Positions 16,593 to 24,621 of a stretch of 64,000 bases of DNA are shown piece after piece. The stretch spans positions 1-64,000 of the forward strand of contig DAITMB010000004.1 in NCBI GenBank assembly GCA_036835375.1, read 5' to 3'. The notes beneath the pieces are model-generated. The model made no database searches. It saw only the letters and a program-made list of their open reading frames with translations, and was not told where the DNA came from. This DNA comes from JANQTF01 sp036835375 (GTDB lineage: Bacteria; Bacteroidota; Bacteroidia; J057). Each line of letters starts with the position of its first letter. Within the stretch, counting starts at the first letter, position 1. The translations under genes were made by a program, and so were the position numbers.

Positions 16593-17567
16593 CTACCAGC
16601 CGAGCAGCCACGCAAAGATGAGTGGAGCCACGATGGTCGCGTCCGACTCTACTATGAATTTTGGCGTGGTGATGTCGAGTTTCCCCCAGGTGATTTTTTC
16701 ATTGGGCACAGCACCAGAGTAGGACCCGTAGCTGGTGGTCGAATCAGAGATTTGGCAGAAATAGCTCCAAAATGGAATGTCTGTCATTTCCATGTCTTGG
16801 TACAGCATCGGCACCACGCAGATCGGGAAATCACCCGCGATCCCACCACCAATTTGAAAAAATCCCACTCCCTTGCCCGCGCTGTTCTCGATGTACCAGC
16901 CAGCTAACCATGTCATGTATTCAATCCCTGACTTCATCGTGGAGGGATTCAACTCTCCTTTGATGCAGTAAGACGCAAAGATGTTACCCATCGTAGAGTC
17001 TTCCCACCCTGGCACGATGATCGGGAGATTGCGCTCTGCAGCAGCGATCATCCACGAGTTTTTTGGATCAATCTCGTAGTGCTCCTTCAAGTCGCCCCCC
17101 AGCAGCATCTGGTACATGTATTCGTGTGGAAAATAACGCTGCCCATTGTCTTGAGCCGTTTTCCAGCGCTTGAAAATATGTTTCTGGATTCTGCGGAATG
17201 CCTCTTCCTCCGGAATACAAGTGTCTGTGACGCGGTTGAATCCGTGCTCCAGCAGGTCCCATTCTTCTTGTGGGCTGAGGTCTCGATAGTTTGGCACGCG
17301 CTTGTAATGGGAGTGTGCAACCAGATTCATGATGTCTTCTTCCAGGTTGGCGCCCGTGCAGGAAATAATGTCCACCTTTCCTTGCCGAATCATTTCAGCC
17401 AAAGACAATCCAAGCTCCGCAGTGCTCATCGCTCCAGCAAGAGTAATCATCATTTTGCCTCCTTCAGTAAGGTGCGTTTCATAGCCTTTGGCAGCGTCCA
17501 TGAGGGCAGCTGCATTGAAGTGGCGATAGTGATGCTGAATAAATTGGGAGACAGGTCCTCTGGTCAT
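16593..17567 (-). CDS. Deoxyhypusine synthase-like protein
   Basis: The start MTRGPVSQFIQHHYRHFNAA gives 324 residues. The NAD-dependent fold is complete: TLAGAMSTAELGLSLAEMI, ISCTGANLEEDIMNL, and PGWEDSTMGN. SGAVPNEKITWGKLD carries the Lys that corresponds to human DHS Lys329, which forms the enzyme-imine intermediate. Bacteria lack eIF5A, so the product is not deoxyhypusine; bacterial relatives are thought to move the aminobutyl group of spermidine onto other amines (for example homospermidine formation). It lies downstream of speA and a NUDIX gene on the same strand, which supports a polyamine role. Confidence 0.9.
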   Translation of the reverse strand: MTRGPVSQFIQHHYRHFNAAALMDAAKGYETHLTEGGKMMITLAGAMSTAELGLSLAEMIRQGKVDIISCTGANLEEDIMNLVAHSHYKRVPNYRDLSPQEEWDLLEHGFNRVTDTCIPEEEAFRRIQKHIFKRWKTAQDNGQRYFPHEYMYQMLLGGDLKEHYEIDPKNSWMIAAAERNLPIIVPGWEDSTMGNIFASYCIKGELNPSTMKSGIEYMTWLAGWYIENSAGKGVGFFQIGGGIAGDFPICVVPMLYQDMEMTDIPFWSYFCQISDSTTSYGSYSGAVPNEKITWGKLDITTPKFIVESDATIVAPLIFAWLLGW

Positions 17568-17766
17568 GGATTGAATACTCAAAAGTGAAACAGGAAAGTC
17601 GGAAGGGAATAGAGAAATGGGGGACTGGGAAGGAGAAAATTCGAAAAAAACTTGAGATACGAAAGGCTCTCGGGTCTTCTCGCGAGAAAACATAAAGCCG
17701 TGCTACTCAAGAGAAAATGCCCCAGACGTAGCGACACACGCCGACAAAGGGTCAACCCTCACAGGC

Positions 17767-18246
17767 TCAGGAAAGCTCCGATTGCCAGGGATACTTTGTC
17801 TTGTGGCTGGAGCGATTGAGGGAATCAAAGTCTTCACGATAGATCCCTCCGTCTGCATCGGGATGAAGGGTGAGGTAGGCTACTGGCGAGATGTCTTTGG
17901 GCAACTCGTGCCGGGCATACCACCCCAGGCCAAGGCACTTGGAAGGCTCAAGATTGGTAGGATAGCCCGACCACTCATTGACCTTAAAGATAAAATGAAT
18001 TTTGCGGGTGTTCCCCTTTTCTCGATAAATGACCCGGACCAGGTGCAGAGACACCGCGTTGAGTCGCAGACCAAGTTCCTCGTAAGTCTCGCGGATGAGC
18101 GCCTCTACAGGTGTCTCGTTTCGTTCCACGTGGCCGCCAGGCAAGCCATACCCACCTCCTTTTTGCTTGGGACGCTTCATCAAGAGGTATCTGCCGTCCT
18201 GAAAAATCAGACCGCGGACCACAAGATCTGTATGGGTGATGGCCAT
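17767..18246 (-). CDS. NUDIX hydrolase
   Basis: This 159-residue protein has a complete NUDIX box, GGHVERNETPVEALIRETYE followed by ELGL, which matches Gx5Ex7REUxEExGU exactly. The N-terminal strand region is VVRGLIFQDGRYLLMKRPKQ. The enzyme cleaves a nucleoside diphosphate linked to another group; the substrate is unknown. It starts 31 bp after the speA stop codon on the same strand and precedes the deoxyhypusine-synthase-like gene by 199 bp, so it is probably part of a speA transcript. Confidence 0.92.
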   Translation of the reverse strand: MAITHTDLVVRGLIFQDGRYLLMKRPKQKGGGYGLPGGHVERNETPVEALIRETYEELGLRLNAVSLHLVRVIYREKGNTRKIHFIFKVNEWSGYPTNLEPSKCLGLGWYARHELPKDISPVAYLTLHPDADGGIYREDFDSLNRSSHKTKYPWQSELS

Positions 18247-18277
18247 GGCAATGGGGATAGAAGGGGCTGAGTGCCGC

Positions 18278-19675
18278 CTAAATTCCAGGGTCGGTGTAGC
18301 CGAGGATTTTTAAGACTTGTTTGCTATTCTGCTCCTCGTGAAGTACATGCGTGCGCCGCGAACCGTCAGGATTGAGCGTAATCAAGACGTGCTTTGGATC
18401 TGGCATCAGGCAGTGATGAAGTCCTCCTACGCCGCTGAGCACCTCTTGATAGGCACCCGTGTGGAAGAATCCCATGAACTGCACTTTGCGTGTCTTGGGC
18501 ATGTAGATCGCATCAAGGTTGGCTTCTTGGTTGTAATAGTCATCCGAGTCACAGGTGATTCCTCCGATGAAAACCTTTTCGTAGCCGTTTTCCCAATTGT
18601 TGATTGGCAGAAGCATGAATTTCCGGTTCAATGCCCACACATCCGGCAGCATGGAGATCAGGCTCCCGTCGATCATGAGCCACTTTTCACGGTCATTTTG
18701 CTGTTTGCGACCTAGTACCCGAAAGAGTGTTCCAGAACTTTCCGCTACCGTGTAGCTCCCAAATTCTGTGAGGAGATCAGGTTCCGGCACTTCGTGATCA
18801 GTACAAATTTCCTTGATCGTCTTGACGATCTCGTCGATCACATAGGCGTAGTCAAAGTCAAACTCCAGCGAGTTGCGAAAAGGCATTCCACCCCCAATGT
18901 CAAGCTTGGTGAGTTGAGGATTGATTCGGCGAAACCGGCAATAGAGGTTCACAAATTTCCGAAGCTCACTCCAGAAAAACGGAGAGTCCGAAATACCCGT
19001 GTGAACGAAAAAGTGGAGCACCTCTACCGTAAAGTGGGGATGATCGGCCAGGCGAGATTGGTAAAAATCCAAAATTTCGTCTTCTCGAATACCCAGTCGG
19101 CTGGTGTAAAAGTTAAAATCCGGTGGCTCTTCCGTGGCCAAGCGGATACCAATCTTACAAGGCTGATCGATTTCACTTTGGTAGAAATTCAGCTCCTCCT
19201 TGTTATCGAGAATGGGGACTATATTGGTGAATCCGTCGTGGACCAGATCCACAATCCCTTGTTTGTATTCGTAGTCTTTGAAACCATTGCAAATGACTAG
19301 AATGTCCTTATCGAGATGACCTCCGCGATAGAGGGCATCAATGATGGGCAGATCAAATGCAGAACTGGTTTCGAGTTGGACTTTATTTTTCAACACTTCT
19401 GCCAAAATGTGCTTGAAGTGCGAACTCTTGGTGCAGTAGCAATAAGTATAATCTCCCTGGTAGTCGTGCTTCTTGATGGCTCGATGAAAAAAATCACGGG
19501 CATCCTGAATTTTTTGGGAAATAATGGGCAAATAAGTGAAGCGGAGAGGCGTCTTGTACGTCTCGATCAGCTCCATCAAATTAATCCCATGGAAATAGAG
19601 CTCGTCGTCCATCACCTGGAATCCGGGAGGAGGGAACTCGAAACTTTGGCGGAGGAAGTCGTGATAAGTCTGCAT
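18278..19675 (-). CDS. speA: Biosynthetic arginine decarboxylase
   Basis: The start MQTYHDFLRQSFEFPPPGF gives 465 residues, short for SpeA (about 630) but typical for the Bacteroidota form. The fold is PLP-dependent alanine-racemase-like (type III) decarboxylase. Lys in YTYCYCTKSSHFKHIL is the PLP lysine. Other marks are TSSAFDLPIIDALY, LDIGGGMPFRNSL, LLTEFGSYTVAESSG, and FIGGITCDSDDYYNQEANLD with the substrate-side Cys-Asp-Ser-Asp. It makes agmatine from arginine for polyamine synthesis. The next genes, NUDIX and deoxyhypusine-synthase-like, follow on the same strand. Confidence 0.93.
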   Translation of the reverse strand: MQTYHDFLRQSFEFPPPGFQVMDDELYFHGINLMELIETYKTPLRFTYLPIISQKIQDARDFFHRAIKKHDYQGDYTYCYCTKSSHFKHILAEVLKNKVQLETSSAFDLPIIDALYRGGHLDKDILVICNGFKDYEYKQGIVDLVHDGFTNIVPILDNKEELNFYQSEIDQPCKIGIRLATEEPPDFNFYTSRLGIREDEILDFYQSRLADHPHFTVEVLHFFVHTGISDSPFFWSELRKFVNLYCRFRRINPQLTKLDIGGGMPFRNSLEFDFDYAYVIDEIVKTIKEICTDHEVPEPDLLTEFGSYTVAESSGTLFRVLGRKQQNDREKWLMIDGSLISMLPDVWALNRKFMLLPINNWENGYEKVFIGGITCDSDDYYNQEANLDAIYMPKTRKVQFMGFFHTGAYQEVLSGVGGLHHCLMPDPKHVLITLNPDGSRRTHVLHEEQNSKQVLKILGYTDPGI

Positions 19676-19999
19676 GTAGCCACGTTTGCCTAAAGCAAAA
19701 GGGAAAGTGGGTGGAGGGAAATGAAAAAGGAATCGAAAAGGGAAGACCCAAATAGCCAAGTGGAGCACAAGCGGACGGACTTTCTTTCAATTCGCTTGTT
19801 AATTCGCTTGCAATAGTACAGTTTTCTCCGTTTGCAGAAATGCAAAGTGTTGACTTTTTCTAAGGAAGTAAATCAGAAAAGGACCAAACGCATGAACGTC
19901 CCCATTAGTTGGGGAATGAGAGAAAAAATGTAATTTCTACGTTCCATCGGGGATCTTTTACCCCATTCTACTACTACGCTATTCTATTCGCCAAGAATT
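19676..19999. promoter_or_regulatory. Divergent control region of speA and HMG-CoA reductase
   Basis: This 324-bp gap holds the promoters of both flanking genes. Three short inverted repeats are visible: TTTGCAGAAATGCAAA at 19831-19846 (6-bp arms, 4-base loop), TCCCCATTAGTTGGGGA at 19899-19915 (6-bp arms) and GGGGATCTTTTACCCC at 19949-19964 (4-bp arms). They are spaced about 50-70 bp apart and could be operator sites. No factor is recognised. Confidence 0.35.
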
Positions 20000-21547
20000 A
20001 TGATTGTCCCTAGCCTTCTTCTCAAGCAGCTCTATACTTTTGGGAGCCTCAAAAACACCGATACGGGCATCAGCTTTAGCCTCAAAAATCGCCTCAGTGA
20101 CGCCACCCTCGTTGGCGTCGTTGGCCTGAGCGTTGCTGGCAAGGAACGCCACCTCGCGGACATGACCATCCATATGAGCGATGGCACACAGATTGACCCC
20201 AGCGCGGTGTCGCCTGCCTATCCGATCAATTTTCCCTTGCGCGAAAGCCTGGAGATCACCGTGAACATGGAGCAGCTGCCCGACGGCAAACACAAAATCG
20301 AGTTGCACTTTGAGGCCAAGCCATTTGGTAAGCTCAAACTCAAGGTGGAAGGCTCTATCTCTACCCATGACGAGAAGCGCGTAGTCATCCCCCGCAGCCG
20401 AAAGGATGACTATGACGAGGAGATCATTCGACTGCGGCAGCGATTTGCAGAGGACTTTACCGGAAAAAAGCTGGATCACTTGCCCCATTATTCATTCGAT
20501 CCTCATATTTCGGGCGGTAATATCGAGCACTTCATCGGTGTGGCACAGGTGCCAGTTGGCCTGGCAGGGCCGCTGCTGGTAAATGGAGAGCACGCCATCG
20601 GCGACTTTCTCATACCATTGGCGACCACCGAAGGCACGCTCGTAGCCTCTTACAATCGCGGTATGAAGCTCATCAATGCTTGTGGCGGCGTGAAGTGCTC
20701 AGTCGTGGACGATGTGATGCAGCGGGCACCTGTGTTTGTATTTGAAGATGCGCGCGAAGCCAGAGAATTCACGATCTGGGTCAAGGCCCATTTTCTTCAG
20801 ATCGCCGAGCAAGCAGAGTCCACCACTTCCGTCGGCAGGTTAACTTACGTGGATCCTTACTTGGCATCTAAATTTGCCTACCTGCGCTTCAACTATACCA
20901 CGGGCGACGCTGCCGGACAAAACATGGTAGGCCGCGCGACCTTCGCCGCCTGCTCCTGGATCATTGATCACTACTCCGAAGGCAAAATCAAGCACTTTTA
21001 CCTCGAGTCGAATCTCGCCACAGACAAAAAGGCGTCCCAAGTCAACGTCATGCACACCAGAGGCAAGCGCGTCACAGCCGAGGTGCTCATCAAGCGAGAT
21101 GTCCTCCATCAATTGATGCGGGTGGATACCACCACCCTCGCCCATCACGCTGGCGTCGCCAATGTGGGGGCCATTCTTTCTGGCGCCAACAACAACGGCC
21201 TGCACTCTGCCAATGCCATCACGGCCCTCTTCATCGCTACGGGGCAGGATGTCGCCAACGTGTCAGAATCCTCCGCTGGCATTGGCTATGTGGAACTCAC
21301 CCCAGAAAATGACCTGTACTTTTCCATTACCATTCCATCGCTTATTGTAGCGACCTATGGAGGGGGAACCGGATTAGCGACGCAGCGAGAGTGCTTGGAA
21401 TTACTTGGGTGCTATGGGCGAGGCAACGTGAAAAAGTTTGCAGAAATCGTTGCAGGCGTCGTCCTCGCTGGCGAGCTGTCATTGGCCTCAGCCATTTCCT
21501 CATCGGACTGGGTGTCCAGTCATGAGCAGTATGGTCGCAATCGCTAG
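20000..21547 (+). CDS. Hydroxymethylglutaryl-CoA reductase with N-terminal extension
   Basis: This 515-residue enzyme makes mevalonate from HMG-CoA, the committed step of the mevalonate route to isoprenoids (quinone side chains, carotenoids, retinal). The catalytic core begins near residue 165: HFIGVAQVPVGLAGPLLVNG, then TTEGTLVASYNRGMK with the catalytic Glu, TTGDAAGQNMVGRAT, ESNLATDKKAS with the catalytic Lys, GQDVANVSESSAG, and GGGTGLATQRECLELLGCYG. The first about 130 residues form an extra, probably beta-rich domain (LYTFGSLKNTDTGISFSLKN, VNMEQLPDGKHKIELHFEAK). The sterol-sensing membrane anchor of eukaryotic enzymes is absent. The core is of class I type, cytosolic. Confidence 0.92.
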   Translation: MIVPSLLLKQLYTFGSLKNTDTGISFSLKNRLSDATLVGVVGLSVAGKERHLADMTIHMSDGTQIDPSAVSPAYPINFPLRESLEITVNMEQLPDGKHKIELHFEAKPFGKLKLKVEGSISTHDEKRVVIPRSRKDDYDEEIIRLRQRFAEDFTGKKLDHLPHYSFDPHISGGNIEHFIGVAQVPVGLAGPLLVNGEHAIGDFLIPLATTEGTLVASYNRGMKLINACGGVKCSVVDDVMQRAPVFVFEDAREAREFTIWVKAHFLQIAEQAESTTSVGRLTYVDPYLASKFAYLRFNYTTGDAAGQNMVGRATFAACSWIIDHYSEGKIKHFYLESNLATDKKASQVNVMHTRGKRVTAEVLIKRDVLHQLMRVDTTTLAHHAGVANVGAILSGANNNGLHSANAITALFIATGQDVANVSESSAGIGYVELTPENDLYFSITIPSLIVATYGGGTGLATQRECLELLGCYGRGNVKKFAEIVAGVVLAGELSLASAISSSDWVSSHEQYGRNR

Positions 21548-21614
21548 ATGGCTCCGGCTGGCCTGATTTGGGAGCGATGTTAAGCTTCGCACCTATGGGT
21601 TATCAACAAAAAAA

Positions 21615-21636
21615 CGCCCCGACGGATGTCAGGGCG
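21615..21636 (-). terminator. Intrinsic terminator for the YpdA-type gene
   Basis: On the minus strand CGCCCTGAC-ATCC-GTCGGGGCG forms a 9-bp stem with one mismatch and is followed by TTTTTTT. It lies 148 bp past the stop codon of the minus-strand reductase gene. In the plus direction the T-run is poor, so for HMG-CoA reductase it would work only weakly. Confidence 0.8.
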
Positions 21637-21784
21637 ATTTCACTACTACTACGAAAGAAACTCAGTTCAGACTTTTTGTGTTTGTTATTGAGACGAGCAT
21701 CTGTCGTTGAATGTTGCAAAAGGGTTGCCTAAGACAGAAAATATTTCTGGGAAAACGTTTGCCCCTGGAAATACTTGACAACCA

Positions 21785-22768
21785 TCAAGTTGAAGTGACC
21801 GACAACCGCGCCGCAATCTCTTTTATCACTACCGTCGCGTGAGCGATAGAGTTTTCAATAAACCACTTGTTGGTGTTCATGCCACCACACACCGTACCTG
21901 CTAAAAATACATTGGGGAGATTGCTTTCGAAGGTGCTCTCGTTTCGCACTGGAAATTTAGCTTCGTCGTCACATAGCTCGATGCCGTTGCGGGTGAGCCA
22001 AGAGAAATCCGGCTGGTATCCGGTCATGGCTAGCACAAAGTCATTAGGCAGGGTGATGGCGCCATTTGGAGTAGTCAAATCCACCTCTCTGGCCCGAATT
22101 TCCAAGATTTTCGAGTCAAAATAAGCTGGGATGGATCCCTCTGCGATGCGATTGTCGATGTCGGGCTTTACCCAGTATTTTACGCGGTGACTGATCGTAG
22201 GGCCGTGGTGAACGAGGCTCACTTTGGCTCCGGCGCGCCAAGTCTCAAGTGCTACGTCAATGGCAGAGTTGGCAGCACCTACTACAATCACATGGCGACC
22301 GACATAGGGATGGGGGTCATCATAGTAATGCTTCACCTTCGGAAGCTCCTCCCCGGGCACGTTCATGAGATTTGGATGGTCGTAAAATCCCGTCGCGATG
22401 ACCAAGTGCTGAGTGTGATATTGATCTCTCGAAGTATTTACGCGATAGCCAGCCGCTAATTTTTCAAAACCGCTCACAGGCTCATAGGTGTGGATGGGCA
22501 AGTCAAAATGCCCCGCTACCCGGCGGTAGTATTCGAGGGCTTCTCTTCGGGTCGGCTTCGTGCCATGAGAAACGAAGGGAATGCCTCCGATCTCGATTTT
22601 TTCAGAAGTCGAGAAGAAGGTCATGTTGGTGGGGTAGTGGTAAATCGAGTTGACCAGGCACCCCTTTTCCAAGATGAGGAAGTTGAGCTGACGGCGGCGG
22701 GCTTCGATTCCAGCCGCCAGTCCGATGGGCCCACTACCGATGATGATAAGGTCGTACATTTTCTTCAT
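21785..22768 (-). CDS. YpdA-family FAD/NADPH-dependent disulfide reductase-like protein
   Basis: This 327-residue protein is of the thioredoxin-reductase-like flavoprotein class, YpdA/Bdr branch. The FAD-binding motif is MYDLIIIGSGPIGLAAGIEA, the NADPH motif is HVIVVGAANSAIDVALETW, and the late FAD motif is NVFLAGTVCGGMN. The CxxC redox pair of thioredoxin reductase is absent, as in YpdA; single cysteines remain at residue 37 (KGCLVN) and in TVCGG. In Firmicutes YpdA reduces bacillithiol disulfide. Whether this host makes bacillithiol is not known from the window. It ends at the terminator at 21615-21636. Confidence 0.87.
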   Translation of the reverse strand: MKKMYDLIIIGSGPIGLAAGIEARRRQLNFLILEKGCLVNSIYHYPTNMTFFSTSEKIEIGGIPFVSHGTKPTRREALEYYRRVAGHFDLPIHTYEPVSGFEKLAAGYRVNTSRDQYHTQHLVIATGFYDHPNLMNVPGEELPKVKHYYDDPHPYVGRHVIVVGAANSAIDVALETWRAGAKVSLVHHGPTISHRVKYWVKPDIDNRIAEGSIPAYFDSKILEIRAREVDLTTPNGAITLPNDFVLAMTGYQPDFSWLTRNGIELCDDEAKFPVRNESTFESNLPNVFLAGTVCGGMNTNKWFIENSIAHATVVIKEIAARLSVTST

Positions 22769-23276
22769 TTACTGTACCTAATTCGGCTGATTTGTGAGGT
22801 ATTCCTACGAAATGAAGGGACCAAGCGCGCAAGTTATTGGAGCTGGTAGTGTAAGAAGTGACAGGAAAAGCCCGCGAAAGTCAAGTTAAATTCAAGTTTG
22901 TGAATCAACTGAGATATCTACATATTTCGCCCCGGTAATATGATCGCCTTTTCATGTGTTGGCTTACCTTTCGGTACATCGTCCATTTCAGGTGTTAATT
23001 TCCTAGTTATGAGGAAGTTAGTAGATGGTTTTTGCCGAAAAATATGCCGAAGTTTCGGTGTATATTCAATGGGAGAGCGGGGCTGTACCACGTTTAGATC
23101 AAGAACGAAAACGAATCAGGAGCACAAGTTTAGAACGATTCTAAATCCTTCAGGACCAAGATTCTTTCCTAGGGGGCATTTTGCGGATCGGGGGGGCCGT
23201 GTTAATTTGCCATCCGATTAGAGAGCATTTTCTCTTCAATCATCACAATTTCAACCGCGCACATAACGCATTTGCT
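22769..23276. other. Intergenic control region before the respiratory cluster
   Basis: This 508-bp gap separates the divergent ypdA-like and actA genes. It holds the promoter candidate at 23180-23209. The remaining frames (for example 22940-23221 plus) have no recognisable pattern. Nothing else is seen. Confidence 0.5.
23180..23209 (+). promoter_or_regulatory. Candidate promoter of the act/cox cluster
   Basis: TTTG (23180-23183), an 18-base spacer, then TTAATTTG (23202-23209), one base off the TAnnTTTG -7 element of Bacteroidota. Transcription would start about 60 bases before the actA start codon. Confidence 0.4.
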
Positions 23277-24518
23277 ATGGTTCGCAACGCTATGCAGCAC
23301 ATACGCACGGTCATCAGTACCTTTTTATTGCTAGGAATCCTTGTTCCGGCACTCCATGCGCAGGGGGACCCTGCTGCGGGAAAAGAATTATATACTGCCT
23401 GCGCCGCCTGCCACAAGATCAAGGGAAAGCTAGTCGGGCCACAACTCGGCGGCATCAATGAAAAATATGCCGGCGACGAGGAGTGGCTCTATAAGTGGAT
23501 TAAAAATGCTCCCGGCATGATCCAGGCAGGTGACTCAAAAGCTGTGGCGCTTTGGGAAGAGAACAACAAGGCCGCCATGTCCGCCTTCACATACTTATCT
23601 GACGGAGACATTGATAACATCCTTGCCTACGTCGCAGTGGAATGGGAAAAGCTCAATGCTCCTGTTGAGGTAGCTGGTGCTCCAACTGGCGGTGGTGGTG
23701 GCACTGGCATTGATGATCCTTCCATCTACTATGCACTTTTGGGCCTAGTGGCGATTTTGTTGCTGATCGCATTGCTGTTGGTTGTCATCACAGGGACGCT
23801 GATTGCATCTGTCAGAGCCAAAGAAAACAAGGAGCCAGTTCGTTTTGCTGAGATTTTTGCGCAGACGCGGGCCATCCTCCAAAATAAATTCGCCATTGTG
23901 GCGATGACGATTTTCATCGTCGTAGGAGGTGGCGCTAAGTGGATTGCCGAGGCCAGGACCATCGGCCTGCACCAAGGGTATATGCCAGAGCAGCCCATTG
24001 CCTTCAGCCACGCCATTCACGCAGGAGAATATGAGATCGATTGTAAATACTGTCACACAGGGACCACCAAGTCCAAGAGTGCATGGATTCCTTCGGTCAA
24101 TATTTGTATGAATTGCCACAAAGGCATTCGCAATCGCCACGAATCTGATGAGGCTGTGGCCGATCCTGAGTACATCTCCCCTGAGATTGCCAAGATTTAT
24201 GCTGCAGTCGGTTGGGATGCTGATCAGGCAGCCTATATCGAAGGCTACGAAGAGAAAGCCATCGAATGGGTTCGGATTCACAACATGCCTGACCACGCTT
24301 ACTTCAACCACGCGCAGCACGTCGTGGTGGGAGGCATTGAATGCCAGACCTGCCATGGACCGGTGGAGGAGATGGAAGTGGTGTATCAATACTCTGATTT
24401 GGGCATGGGCTGGTGTATCAGCTGTCACCGCGAAGAGAAAGTCAAAGTCCTTGGCGAACCTACTGACAAGACCGTTGCCGAAATGGGTGGCCTTAACTGC
24501 GCCGCATGTCACTACTAA
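23277..24518 (+). CDS. actA: Alternative complex III subunit ActA, multiheme cytochrome c
   Basis: From the chosen start (MVRNAMQHIRTVISTFLLLG) the protein has 413 residues and six CxxCH heme sites. CAACH at residues 42-46 lies in an N-terminal class-I-like cytochrome c domain after the signal peptide. A Gly-rich linker and a membrane helix (YYALLGLVAILLLIALLLVV) follow, a second helix (AIVAMTIFIVVGGGAKWI), and then CKYCH, CMNCH, CQTCH, CISCH and the C-terminal CAACH of the five-heme part. In alternative complex III ActA passes electrons from quinol oxidation to the oxidase or soluble cytochrome. The monoheme-plus-pentaheme form is usual in Bacteroidota. An earlier ATG at 23181 overlaps the promoter and is unlikely. 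Confidence 0.93.
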   Translation: MVRNAMQHIRTVISTFLLLGILVPALHAQGDPAAGKELYTACAACHKIKGKLVGPQLGGINEKYAGDEEWLYKWIKNAPGMIQAGDSKAVALWEENNKAAMSAFTYLSDGDIDNILAYVAVEWEKLNAPVEVAGAPTGGGGGTGIDDPSIYYALLGLVAILLLIALLLVVITGTLIASVRAKENKEPVRFAEIFAQTRAILQNKFAIVAMTIFIVVGGGAKWIAEARTIGLHQGYMPEQPIAFSHAIHAGEYEIDCKYCHTGTTKSKSAWIPSVNICMNCHKGIRNRHESDEAVADPEYISPEIAKIYAAVGWDADQAAYIEGYEEKAIEWVRIHNMPDHAYFNHAQHVVVGGIECQTCHGPVEEMEVVYQYSDLGMGWCISCHREEKVKVLGEPTDKTVAEMGGLNCAACHY

Positions 24519-24621
24519 TAGCGAGCAAGATGAGCAGGAAGTTTTTTTCAGAATTCACGCCCATCGACCCTCGCACTCAAATTTTTCTCAGCATCACGAA
24601 CTTCGATAACTCCATTCATAG

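Noticed and set aside
22940..23221. 93-codon plus-strand frame before actA
   Set aside because: Covers the candidate actA promoter, no conserved pattern; more likely leader sequence.
23745..24512. 255-codon minus-strand open frame
   Set aside because: Antisense to the heme-binding part of actA; no recognisable motif.
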